Shown: piece by piece, positions 24,464 through 32,419 of the stretch
Layout of the letters: every line of letters begins with the position of its first letter
How positions within the stretch are numbered: the first letter of the stretch is position 1
NCBI GenBank assembly: GCA_046732895.1
Contig: JBKPNZ010000062.1
Span: 1-52,190, forward strand
Direction of reading: 5' to 3'
DNA from: JBKPNZ01 sp046732895
Lineage (GTDB): Bacteria; Actinomycetota; Thermoleophilia; Solirubrobacterales; 70-9
Length of the DNA stretch: 52,190 bases
Position numbers and translations under genes: made by a program
The notes under the pieces: generated by a model
Databases searched by the model: none
Seen by the model: the letters and a program-made list of their open reading frames with translations, nothing else
Told to the model about the DNA's origin: nothing

Positions 24464-25240
24464 GTGCCTGATGGGCGGCCACAGCGAGGGGAAACGCGGA
24501 TCCAGCTCTGCGGGCGCTTCGTCGCACGAGTGGCTGGGCGGCGGATCGAGCGAGAGCTGCCCGGCCGGCAGGGACGCCTCCTGTTCGCGTATCTCGCCGT
24601 CAATCGCGATCGAGTGGTGAGCCGTGACGAGCTCGCCGAGGCACTCTGGCCGCTGGGGCTGCCCTCGGCTCCCGACCTGGCGCTCTCGGCGCTGCTGTCG
24701 AAGCTGCGGCGCGTGCTCCCCGACGGCGCCCTCGAGGGCCGTGGCGCGATCCGGCTGGGGCTGGGACGCTACGCGAGAGTTGACGTCGAGGCGGCGCGGG
24801 ATGGACTTCATCGTGCCGAGGCGCTTGTCGCTGCCCGTGACTGGTACGCGTCAATCGGCCCCACCCTCGTCGCGCACAACATCAGCCAGCGTCGCTTCCT
24901 GCCGGGTGAGGAGGGTGCCTGGATCGACGAGCTGCGACGAGAGCTCGAGGACATCCAGATCAAGGCTCTGGAATGCACGGCGCGGCGGAGCCTCGGCATC
25001 GGCGGACCCGAGGTCGCCGTGGCGGAGCGCACGGCCCGGCGCCTGATCGATCTCGCCCCCTACCGGGAAAACGGCTACGCGCTGCTGATGGAGGCGTTCG
25101 AGATAGAAGGCAATATCGCCGAGGCCCTGCGGGTTTACGAGAGCCTCCGCGGCCTGCTCCGCGAGGAGCTGGGCGCCGCCCCTTCGCCGACGGTGCAGCA
25201 AATGCACGAACGCTTGCTCACTCACGAGTCCGTCGGCTGA
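24464..25240 (+). CDS. SARP-family transcriptional regulator (winged helix + BTAD)
   Basis: The 258-residue protein has an OmpR-type winged helix at about residues 10-95 (LLFAYLAVNRDRVVSRDELAEALWP is the characteristic helix block, its core being RVVSRDELAEALW), followed by the BTAD helical repeat domain (about 100-250) with LIDLAPYRENGYALLMEAF and LRVYESLRGLLREELG. This is the short SARP form. SARPs activate genes through heptamer direct repeats spaced 11 bases apart, and such repeats precede three nearby genes. The GTG start lies just after box C with no clear ribosome site, so leaderless translation is possible. No antibiotic cluster is present. A fragment of this gene's 3' end is duplicated at 28162. 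Confidence 0.9.
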   Translation: MPDGRPQRGETRIQLCGRFVARVAGRRIERELPGRQGRLLFAYLAVNRDRVVSRDELAEALWPLGLPSAPDLALSALLSKLRRVLPDGALEGRGAIRLGLGRYARVDVEAARDGLHRAEALVAARDWYASIGPTLVAHNISQRRFLPGEEGAWIDELRRELEDIQIKALECTARRSLGIGGPEVAVAERTARRLIDLAPYRENGYALLMEAFEIEGNIAEALRVYESLRGLLREELGAAPSPTVQQMHERLLTHESVG

Positions 25241-25297
25241 GACATGACGCCGTCGCGTCGCGGCCCGCCACGCCGGGTAGCTCATAGGGTGTCGCGC

Positions 25298-26236
25298 ATG
25301 GCTCACGGCACGCACGACTCCGAGGTCGATGCGCGCAACGAGCGCATCCTGATCTGGGTCAACGGCGAGCTCGTGCCACGGGAGCGGGCGGTTGTATCCG
25401 TGTTCGACGCGGGCTTCGTGCTCGGCGACGGCGTGTGGGAGGGCCTGCGCGTGCGGGCGGGTCATCCCGCCTTCCTCGAGCGCCATCTGGACCGCCTCTT
25501 CGAGGGCGCGAAAGCCATCATGCTCGACATTGGGCGCAGTCGACGTGAGCTGACCGAGGCGATCTACGCCACGCTGCGGGCCAACGAGATGACCGACGGC
25601 GTGCACGTCCGGCTGATGGTCACCCGTGGTGTCAAGCGCACGCCCTACCAGGACCCGCGCGTGACGATCGGGCCCGCGACCCTGGTGATCATCGCCGAGC
25701 ACAAGGAGCCGCTGCCGGCGACTGTGACCGAGGGCATCACGCTGTTCACGACGCAAGTTCGCCGCGCCGCGCCGGACACGCTCGACCCCAAGCTGAACGC
25801 GCACTCCAAGCTCAACGACATCATCGCCTGCATCCAGGCGTACAGCGCCGGCGCCGACGAGGCGCTGATGCTTGATCCGCACGGGTTCGTGGCGACGTGC
25901 AACTCGACGAACTTCTTCATCGTCGTCGGACCCGAGGACGCGCCCGAGGTGCTGACATCCGACGGCCGCTACTGCCTGGCGGGGATCACGCGCGCCAACG
26001 TGCTGGAGATCTGCCGTGCCAACGGCATCCCGGCGCGGGAGGCGACGTTCAGCCTCACCGACGTCTACGCCGCCCGCGAGGCGTTCGTCACCGGCACCTT
26101 CGCCGGCGTCGTGCCCGTCCGGTCCGTGGACGCGCGCACGATCGGCGATGGCCGCCGCGGGCCGGTGGCCGAGCGCCTTCAGGACCTCTACCGCGAGCTC
26201 GTCGACTCCGACGTGGCGGCGCGCGTTGCGCCATGA
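25298..26236 (+). CDS. Class IV PLP-dependent aminotransferase (branched-chain/D-amino acid type)
   Basis: The protein has about 312 residues from ATG 25298 (GTG 25289 is an alternative). Fold type IV marks: VSVFDAGFVLGDGVWEGLRV near residue 35-54, the PLP-binding lysine in HSKLNDI at about 171, and the phosphate-binding segment TCNSTNFFIV followed by LAGITRANVLEI. It could act on branched-chain amino acids, D-amino acids or 4-amino-4-deoxychorismate. Substrate specificity is not resolved. The stop overlaps the sulfotransferase start as ATGA, so the two are coupled. Confidence 0.9.
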   Translation: MAHGTHDSEVDARNERILIWVNGELVPRERAVVSVFDAGFVLGDGVWEGLRVRAGHPAFLERHLDRLFEGAKAIMLDIGRSRRELTEAIYATLRANEMTDGVHVRLMVTRGVKRTPYQDPRVTIGPATLVIIAEHKEPLPATVTEGITLFTTQVRRAAPDTLDPKLNAHSKLNDIIACIQAYSAGADEALMLDPHGFVATCNSTNFFIVVGPEDAPEVLTSDGRYCLAGITRANVLEICRANGIPAREATFSLTDVYAAREAFVTGTFAGVVPVRSVDARTIGDGRRGPVAERLQDLYRELVDSDVAARVAP

Positions 26237-26967
26237 GCGACGTCGTCCGCGTGGCGATGTGGTCCGGCCCGCGGAACATCTCGACGGCGATGATGCGCGC
26301 TTTCGAGAACCGCCCCGATACGGTCGTCGTCGACGAGCCGCTCTACGCGGCCTACCTTGCCCGCACCGGCATCGATCACCCGGTGCGCGAGGCGGTCATC
26401 GCCTCCCAGCCCACCGACCTCGCCACCGCCATCGCCGGCCTATCAGCGCCGCTGCCGCCCGGCCGGCGCGTCCACTACGCGAAGCACATGTCGCACCACG
26501 TCTCCCGCGACATGGACCTGCGCTGGACGCTCGAGTTCCGCAATGTGCTGCTCATCCGCGACCCGGTCGAGGTCGTCGCCTCGTACGTGCAAAACCGGGA
26601 GACCTGTGAGCCGGAAGACATCGGATTCCCGCAGCAGGGGTGGCTGATGGAGCTGTGGGACGAGCACGACGTCGAGGTGCCCATCCTCGACGCGAGGGAT
26701 TTCCTGGGCGCGCCCGAGGCGCATCTGCGCCGCCTGTGTGACTGGCTGGGGATTCCGTTCACCGACCGGATGCTGTCCTGGCCTGCGGGCCCGCGCCCAT
26801 CCGACGGCGTGTGGGAACGGCACTGGTACGCCTCCGTTCAGTCCTCAACCGGGTTCAAGCCCTGGCGGGCGCGGGATACGACGAGCCTCTCCGACCACGA
26901 CGCCGCCGTCGCCGAGGCGTGCCGTCCCATCTACGACGCGCTGCACGCCCGGCGGGTGCGCGTCTAG
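26233..26967 (+). CDS. Sulfotransferase-family P-loop protein
   Basis: The 244-residue protein begins with the nucleotide loop WSGPRNISTAMM (residues 10-21), corresponding to the PAPS 5'-phosphosulfate loop, and has LLIRDPVEVVASYV (about 100-113), corresponding to the 3'-phosphate-binding region with the RDP motif. It resembles the sulfotransferase-like half of plant proteins annotated as branched-chain aminotransferase-like, in which this domain is fused to a class IV aminotransferase. Here the aminotransferase is the coupled upstream gene. Its stop shares CTAG with the convergent RTX gene. A diverged, truncated copy lies at 28261-28735. Confidence 0.88.
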   Translation: MSDVVRVAMWSGPRNISTAMMRAFENRPDTVVVDEPLYAAYLARTGIDHPVREAVIASQPTDLATAIAGLSAPLPPGRRVHYAKHMSHHVSRDMDLRWTLEFRNVLLIRDPVEVVASYVQNRETCEPEDIGFPQQGWLMELWDEHDVEVPILDARDFLGAPEAHLRRLCDWLGIPFTDRMLSWPAGPRPSDGVWERHWYASVQSSTGFKPWRARDTTSLSDHDAAVAEACRPIYDALHARRVRV

Positions 26968-28037
26968 CAGTGGGTCAGTTGCTCACCTTGACACGAGTCG
27001 GCACCCGGCCCACCGTTGAGCTGGTCCACGCCGCGACCACCCCAGAGCCCGTCAGGTCCTGCGCCGCCGCGGAGATGGTCGTTGCCGGCATGACCGTGGA
27101 TCTTGTCCGGACCCCTCCCGCCGGCCGCCTCGTCCTGGCCGCGATTTGATCGCAGCACATCGTTTCCCTGCTTGCCGCGCAGGGAGTCATCGCCAACCTC
27201 CTGGTCACCGAACATGGCGCGACCGAGGTCGTCGCCACCCGGTCCGCCGACGAGCCGATCGTTCCCCAGACCACCCTGGAGCTGGTCGCTCCCCGGGCCT
27301 CCGCTCAACAGGTCGTTACCCGCTGCTGCGGCGGCGAGGACGTCGTCGCCGGCATCTCCGAAGATCCTGTCGTTGCCCGGGTCGGCTTGAGTCAACCCCG
27401 CAGCGACGAAGTCGTCGCCCTTTCCGCCCCTCACGAGATCTACTCCCCGCTCCCCGTTCACCGTGTCCCCGCCACGCCCGCCGTTGTCGACGTCGTTCCC
27501 GTCGAGCGACTGGATGAAGTCCCTGCCGCGCCCTCCGCTCACCCTGTCGCCCCGGTCGGGGGTTTTCTCGCCGTTCTGGGCGAGCACGGCAATGTGGTCG
27601 TCACCACCGTCCATGTAGTCCGCGCCGGCGCTGCCGATCTCGCGATCCGTCCCCGCGCCCCCGCAGATCGTGTCGTTCCCGCCTCGAGCCTTGATGCGGT
27701 CATCGCCACCCAGAGCGATGATCACGTCGTCCCCAGGGGTCCCGACAAGATGATCATCGCCAGCGGTACCTGGGATCGTCCCGGGCATCCCATTGCAGGT
27801 CCTCGCCCGACGAGCGCTCTTCGACGTGACCCGCTCGTCCGATCGCAGGCGGTACAGGTCGAGCTTCCGGGCACCTGGGTCGGGAGGGGCCGCCGACGCC
27901 GTCGGACCGCCGAATGCGCCGAGGACGGCGGCGGCGGCGGCGACGGACACCAGCGCCCCACCCGCCATGATCGGGACCAGTGCGGCGATCCCGCCTTGGT
28001 TCATTCTCAGTCCTCGTTGTCCGTGCTCACGCCCCAT
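26964..28037 (-). CDS. Secreted RTX-type calcium-binding repeat protein
   Basis: ATG 28037 with GGAGGGG upstream gives 357 residues; ATG 28004 is an alternative. An N-terminal hydrophobic stretch (about residues 17-45) and APPDPG form a signal peptide. From about residue 95 to the end there are many nonapeptide repeats of the RTX form GGxGxDxxx (for example GGDDRIKARGGNDTICGG and GGPGSDQLQGGLGNDRL). Such repeats bind calcium and fold into a beta-roll. No protease, lipase or type I secretion gene is adjacent, so this is a repeat-only surface or matrix protein, probably Sec-exported. It lies between the original sulfotransferase and its chimeric copy. Two direct repeats (GGCGCC-rTAAC) lie upstream. 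Confidence 0.88.
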   Translation of the reverse strand: MGREHGQRGLRMNQGGIAALVPIMAGGALVSVAAAAAVLGAFGGPTASAAPPDPGARKLDLYRLRSDERVTSKSARRARTCNGMPGTIPGTAGDDHLVGTPGDDVIIALGGDDRIKARGGNDTICGGAGTDREIGSAGADYMDGGDDHIAVLAQNGEKTPDRGDRVSGGRGRDFIQSLDGNDVDNGGRGGDTVNGERGVDLVRGGKGDDFVAAGLTQADPGNDRIFGDAGDDVLAAAAAGNDLLSGGPGSDQLQGGLGNDRLVGGPGGDDLGRAMFGDQEVGDDSLRGKQGNDVLRSNRGQDEAAGGRGPDKIHGHAGNDHLRGGAGPDGLWGGRGVDQLNGGPGADSCQGEQLTHC

Positions 28038-28161
28038 ACGGCACCCCTCCGTTAGCTCGAGCGGTTATGGCGCCCGCATTGACTTCGAGGCTCCCACCCT
28101 AACGTCGCGGATTCGTTACGGCGCCGTCTGAACGGTTGTGAGCCTGAGCGTTCCGCGTTAG

Positions 28162-28735
28162 CGGCGAGGCCCTGCGGGTCTACGAGAGCCTCCGCGGCCT
28201 GCTCCGCGAGGACCTGGGCGCCGCCCCTTCGCCGTCGGTGCAGCAAATGCACGAACGCTTGCACCACGTCTCTCGCGACATGGACCTGCGCTGGACGCTC
28301 GACTTCCGCAACGTCTTGCTCATCCGTGACCCGTTCGAGGCCGTCGCGTCGTACGTGCAAAACCGGGAGAAGTGTGAGCCGGACGACATCGGCTTGCCCC
28401 AGCAGGGGTGGCTGATGGAGCTGTGGGACGAGCACGACGTCGAGGTGCCCATCCTCGACGCGAGGGATTTCCTGGGCGCGCCCGAGGCGTATCTGCGCCG
28501 CCTGTGCGACTGGCTGGGGATCCCGTTCACCGACCGGATGCTGTCCTGGCCGCCCGGCCCGCGCCCCTCCGACGGCGTCTGGGCAAAGCACTGGTACGCC
28601 TCCGTGTGGGCGTCCACCGGTTTCGAGCCCTGGCACCCGCGGGAGGTGAGCCTCTCCGACCACGACGCCGCCGTCGCCGAGGCGTGCCGCCCGATCTACG
28701 CGGCGCTGTACGCCCGCCGGGTACGGGTCCGAGCG
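28162..28735 (+). pseudogene. Chimeric remnant: SARP 3' end fused to sulfotransferase 3' part
   Basis: Bases 28162-28262 match the end of the SARP gene (source 25117-25217) with only a few differences, and bases 28261-28735 match the sulfotransferase from 26493 to near its end at about 90% identity. The join is at a two-base microhomology (GC). The frame stays open across the junction and many differences are silent or conservative, so the parent copy was once functional. The nucleotide loop is missing, the normal stop is lost, and only a GTG at 28238 could start translation. I regard it as non-functional as a sulfotransferase. Confidence 0.8.
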
Positions 28736-28764
28736 TCTCTCCGCGGCACGCGAAGCCCGTCACG

Positions 28765-29295
28765 TCACGACTTGTACGTGAGAATGGCCACCCCGGGTGG
28801 AATCACCGTTGTGTCGATGAGCTCAAGGGTCAGCTCGACGCCGTTCTCGAAGAAGGTCCGTCCCTTCCCGAGCACGTCCGGATAGAGCCAGAGTTGGTAC
28901 TCGTCGATGAGATCGTGCTCCAGCAGGCTCTGCGTGAGCTCGTGGGAGCCGTACACGACCAGGTCCTGACCGGGCTCCTGCTTGAGCTTGGCCACGGCCT
29001 CCGGGACATCGCCTTCGATCAGACGGGAGTTCTCCCACTCCAAGTCGTTGAGCGTGGTTGACGCGACGTGCTTCGCGATGCCGTTCATCCGGTCGGGGAA
29101 CTCTCCCGATCGCGATGGCCAAACGGCGGCGAAGAACTCGTAGGACTTGCGGCCGAGGACCAGGCCATCGCTGTGACTCAGAAGCTCGGTCTGATGCTTG
29201 ACGAACTCCTCGTCGTCGCCCGGGAGCGCCCAGTCGCGGACCTCGTCCACTCTCCCGTCCAGGGTCACGCTGTTCGAGACGATCAACTTCCTCAT
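28765..29295 (-). CDS. DHFR/RibD C-terminal domain reductase-like protein
   Basis: AAAGGAGG precedes the ATG. The 176-residue protein starts RKLIVSNSVTLDGRV, has GLVLGRKSYEFFAAVWP at about 44-60 and the C-terminal part LVVYGSHELTQSLLEHDLIDEYQLWL (shown in part as YGSHELTQSLL). These are the family marks of the RibD-C/dihydrofolate reductase fold, which binds NADPH. Such stand-alone proteins often accompany ECF sigma factors in actinobacteria. It is divergent from the sigma factor at 29392 and may be one of its targets. The reduced substrate is unknown. Confidence 0.88.
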   Translation of the reverse strand: MRKLIVSNSVTLDGRVDEVRDWALPGDDEEFVKHQTELLSHSDGLVLGRKSYEFFAAVWPSRSGEFPDRMNGIAKHVASTTLNDLEWENSRLIEGDVPEAVAKLKQEPGQDLVVYGSHELTQSLLEHDLIDEYQLWLYPDVLGKGRTFFENGVELTLELIDTTVIPPGVAILTYKS

Positions 29296-29345
29296 GCTTG
29301 CCTCCTTTGGGTTCTCGTCTGTTGAGACACCGCCCGGGGCGATAA

Positions 29346-29366
29346 CGGAACGCTCGGTCCGTTCCG
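29346..29366. promoter_or_regulatory. Inverted repeat in the RibD-like/sigma divergon
   Basis: CGGAACG and CGTTCCG flank a seven-base spacer in the gap between the RibD-like gene and the ECF sigma gene. GGAAC is also the classic -35 core for ECF sigma factors, so the repeat may hold a promoter element on each strand. This is inference. Confidence 0.35.
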
Positions 29367-29391
29367 GCGCAAAATGGTGTCCTTAGGGGTG

Positions 29392-30402
29392 ATGACCGAG
29401 ACCGAGGCCATGCTCGCGCGGGCGCGCGCCGGAGACGAGGGGGCGTTCCGCGAGCTCATGGAGCCCCACCGGCGCGAGCTGCAGCTGCACTGCTACCGCA
29501 TCCTCGGCTCGGTGCAGGACGCCGAGGACCTGGTCCAGGAGACGCTGGTGGCCGCCTGGCGCGGTCTCGAGACGTTCGAGGGGCGCGCTTCCGTGCGCTC
29601 CTGGCTCTACCGGATCGCGACCAACCGCTGCCTGAACGCCCTGCGGGCCCGGTCGCGCCGGCCTAAGGAGGTGCAGACCATGAGCGACGCGCTGGAGCCG
29701 ACCCGCCTGATCGAGCCGGTCTGGCTCGAGCCCTATCCGGACGTGCTGCTGGAGGGACTCCCGGATCGCTCCCCGGGGCCGGCGGCGCGCTACGAGGCGA
29801 GGGAGTCGATCGAGCTCGCGTTCATCACCGCGCTGCAGACCCTGCCACCGCGCCAGCGCGTGGTGCTGGTCCTGTGCGACGTGCTCGGCTACCGCCTCGC
29901 CGAGGCCGCCGCGATGCTTGACGCGGGCGAGGTCGCGATCAAGGGCGCCCTGCAGCGGGCGCGTGCGGCCCTGAGAGAGCGGCTTCCGGCCGCCGACCGA
30001 GAGCGCCCCTCGCGTCCCGACTCCGCCGGCGAGCGCAGACTGGTCGGACGCTTCGCGGACGCGGTCGAGAACGGCGACGTCGCCGAGATGGTCTCGCTGC
30101 TCACCGACGACGCCCGGCTCACGATGCCGCCCCTGCCGCTCGAGTACCAGGGCCACGACGCGATCGGCGGCTTTCTCCGGCACCGGGAGAAGGTGCGTGG
30201 CCGGCCTTTGCGTGTCGTGCCGACCCGGGCCAACACGCAGCCCGCCTTCGGCTGCTACCTGCCCGATACGAGAACGGGGATCGCGCACGCTCACGCGCTG
30301 TTCGTGCTGACTCTCGACGGCGACCAGGTCTCCGCGATCACCTGGTTCGGCGACAAGAGCGTCTTCCCTCATTTCGCGCTGCCGCCCACGCTGCGAGAGT
30401 AG
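29392..30402 (+). CDS. ECF sigma factor with C-terminal SnoaL-like domain, second copy
   Basis: From ATG 29392 (AGGGG upstream) the protein has 336 residues. Region 2 (LHCYRILGSVQDAEDLVQET) lies at about 28-95, region 4 (LPPRQRVVLVLCDVLGYRLAEAAAML, shown in part as RQRVVLVLCDVLGYRLAEA) at about 145-200, and a SnoaL-like domain fills the rest. The linker motif VWLEPYPD marks the SigG-like group, as in the paralogue at 12967. The tail may sense a ligand. No anti-sigma gene is near. It is divergent from a RibD-like gene. Confidence 0.92.
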   Translation: MTETEAMLARARAGDEGAFRELMEPHRRELQLHCYRILGSVQDAEDLVQETLVAAWRGLETFEGRASVRSWLYRIATNRCLNALRARSRRPKEVQTMSDALEPTRLIEPVWLEPYPDVLLEGLPDRSPGPAARYEARESIELAFITALQTLPPRQRVVLVLCDVLGYRLAEAAAMLDAGEVAIKGALQRARAALRERLPAADRERPSRPDSAGERRLVGRFADAVENGDVAEMVSLLTDDARLTMPPLPLEYQGHDAIGGFLRHREKVRGRPLRVVPTRANTQPAFGCYLPDTRTGIAHAHALFVLTLDGDQVSAITWFGDKSVFPHFALPPTLRE

Positions 30403-30457
30403 GCACGGCCTTCCGGGGAGGTACCGATGAGGAGCGGCCCCGCCGTATCCTGGTCCG

Positions 30458-31666
30458 ATGGACCCCGGCCGAGGAAGGCGGTCTCGATCCAGATCTGGAC
30501 AGGGGCTGGGATTCGGCCTCGTCTGCGTGGTGGCGCTTCTATGCGCCGCGTGGGGCGGCCCGACAGCCGCTTTTGCCGGCGAGCGAGCGGCGGCCGACAG
30601 ATCGCTCGACCGCGCCCTGGAGGGTCTGGTGGGGTTACCCGAAGGCCCGCCCGGTGCGATTGCGGTGATCCAGCGCGGAGACGACCGCGACGTGCACGTT
30701 GCAGGGGTCGCCAACGTGAAGACCGGCGCCCCCCTTCGGGCGGAAAAGCACATGCGGATTGCGAGCGTGTCCAAGGCCATCTCCGGCGCGGTGGCGCTCG
30801 CCCTCGTCGACCAGGGGATCCTCTCCCTCGACGACACCATCGGCGAGCTCCTGCCGGGCCTCCCCCCGGCGTGGGATCAGATGACGCTTCGAGAGCTGCT
30901 CCAGCACACGAGCGGCATGCCGGACTACACGCAGACCCAGGGATTCGCCGACGCGTTCAGCGACTCCCCAGCGGTCGCTCCCCCGCCCGGCGACCTGCTC
31001 GGATACGCCGCGAGCGATCCGCTCAGCTTCCCGCCGGGGACGGGTTACAAGTACTCGAACTCCGAGAACATCGCGGTGGGGATGATGGTCGAGGCGGTGA
31101 CCGGCGCCAGCTACGAGGACGCCATCCGGACGAAGGTGACCACGCCGTTGCGCCTGCGGCGGACCCAGATGCCGCAGGGCATCCTGCTCCCCGATCCCTT
31201 CATCCACGGCTACCTGTGGGACCAGGGAGCTCCCGTGGACTACAGCCAGTGGTTCCCCCCGCTCGACAGCGGGGTCGCCTGGGGCGGCTGGGCTTGGGCC
31301 TCGGGCGGGGTGGTGTCGACCCCGGCTGACCTCAACCGATTCGTCCGCGGCTATGTGAGTGGCAAGCTCTTCGGCGGCGAGGCGCGGGAAGAGCAGTTCC
31401 AGTTCGTCGAGGGCGGACGGTCTGACCCGCAGGGTCCTGGCCGCAACGCCGCGGGCCTCGGCCTGTTCCGCTACCGCACCCGCTGTGGCACGGTCTACGG
31501 CCACACCGGCTCGATCCCGGCTGGATATACCCAGTTCGTCGCCTCGACACGGGATGGCAAGCGCTCCGTGAGCTTCACGATCACGATCCAGTTCACCGAG
31601 GAGATCCTGCCGGCCCTGCGACAGGCCGAGGTGAAGGCGGTCTGCGCCGCGCTGGCTCGACGGTAG
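30458..31666 (+). CDS. Secreted serine hydrolase, class C beta-lactamase family
   Basis: The 402-residue protein has a signal peptide (hydrophobic residues 17-40). The class C motifs are present: SVSK at 103-106, YSN at 199-201, and HTG at about 349-351 in place of KTG. That is the set found in D-alanyl-D-alanine carboxypeptidases, esterases and beta-lactamases of this superfamily. HTG instead of KTG is frequent in esterase and carboxypeptidase members, so antibiotic hydrolysis is not implied. It should act outside the membrane. No operon partner. Confidence 0.9.
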   Translation: MDPGRGRRSRSRSGQGLGFGLVCVVALLCAAWGGPTAAFAGERAAADRSLDRALEGLVGLPEGPPGAIAVIQRGDDRDVHVAGVANVKTGAPLRAEKHMRIASVSKAISGAVALALVDQGILSLDDTIGELLPGLPPAWDQMTLRELLQHTSGMPDYTQTQGFADAFSDSPAVAPPPGDLLGYAASDPLSFPPGTGYKYSNSENIAVGMMVEAVTGASYEDAIRTKVTTPLRLRRTQMPQGILLPDPFIHGYLWDQGAPVDYSQWFPPLDSGVAWGGWAWASGGVVSTPADLNRFVRGYVSGKLFGGEAREEQFQFVEGGRSDPQGPGRNAAGLGLFRYRTRCGTVYGHTGSIPAGYTQFVASTRDGKRSVSFTITIQFTEEILPALRQAEVKAVCAALARR

Positions 31667-31769
31667 ACCGGCCCGCGCACGCGTAACCGCACCGGCGTTT
31701 CTGAGATGCGGTTGACGCAGGCTCCGCAGCGGAATAGGGTCGCTTCACACCTCAAAGAAGGGAGCGACC

Positions 31770-32390
31770 ATGGCGTGGCGCATCTCGGGAACTTATGTGG
31801 CGACCTGCAACTGCCACCTCCTCTGCCCCTGCCCCGTCGACAACCCGCCGACGAGCGATGAGGGTGTATGCAAGGGGGTGGGCGTCTTTCACATCGCGGA
31901 CGGCAACCTGGACGACACCGATCTCTCTGACGTGAACGTCTGCCTCGTCAACCTCTTCCCGTCGAACCTGACCTCCGGCAACTGGAAGCTCGGAATCGTG
32001 GTCGACGAGAGTGCCTCCGATGAGCAGACGAGCGCGCTTGAGCGAATCTTCGGTGGCGAGGAGGGCGGCCCATTCGGCGACTTCAAGCCGCTCGTCGAGG
32101 AGTGGCTCGGCGTCGAGCGTGGCCCGGTGAACTTCTCCGACGGCGGTCAGCCGTCCGCATCCGTCGGCGGCACCGACTATTCGTTCGAGCCGCTCCCCGG
32201 GCCGGAGGGAGCCGGAGCTGACACCACCGTTCGCAACGCCGCCTTCGGCTTCGCGAATGAGTTCAGGGTCGGCAAGTCAAATGGCCACTTCCGTGCCCAC
32301 GGGATCGAGTTCGACGCGATCTATGCCGAATCGGCCGACTACGAGTTCGCCAGCGAGATGGCGGAGGGAGCCGCCGCCGGTCGCGGCTAG
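31770..32390 (+). CDS. DUF1326 protein
   Basis: The 206-residue protein follows AAAGAAGGGAG. It begins AWRISGTYVATCNCHLLCPCPV, with the CNC-CPC cysteine cluster that defines DUF1326 (quoted in part as CNCHLLCPCPV). A beta-rich body follows, with SNGHFRAHGIEFDAIYAE near the C-terminus. DUF1326 genes are often beside DUF2182 genes, as here (29 bases downstream). The cysteine cluster suggests metal or redox binding. The function of the family is not known to me. Confidence 0.9.
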   Translation: MAWRISGTYVATCNCHLLCPCPVDNPPTSDEGVCKGVGVFHIADGNLDDTDLSDVNVCLVNLFPSNLTSGNWKLGIVVDESASDEQTSALERIFGGEEGGPFGDFKPLVEEWLGVERGPVNFSDGGQPSASVGGTDYSFEPLPGPEGAGADTTVRNAAFGFANEFRVGKSNGHFRAHGIEFDAIYAESADYEFASEMAEGAAAGRG

Positions 32391-32419
32391 CGACCCGGGC
32401 GCGGAGCCGCCCACGAGCC

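Noticed and set aside
22102..25240. An antibiotic biosynthesis cluster because of the SARP gene
   Set aside because: No polyketide synthase, NRPS, terpene or other biosynthetic core gene is present.
26964..28037. Tandem DNA repeat or CRISPR-like array inside the RTX gene
   Set aside because: The periodicity is the codon-level GGxGxD repeat of a protein; spacers are not unique DNA and repeats are not identical.
28238..28885. A functional 215-residue sulfotransferase starting at GTG 28238
   Set aside because: Nucleotide loop absent, original stop lost with read-through into antisense of the RibD-like gene, and no ribosome site.
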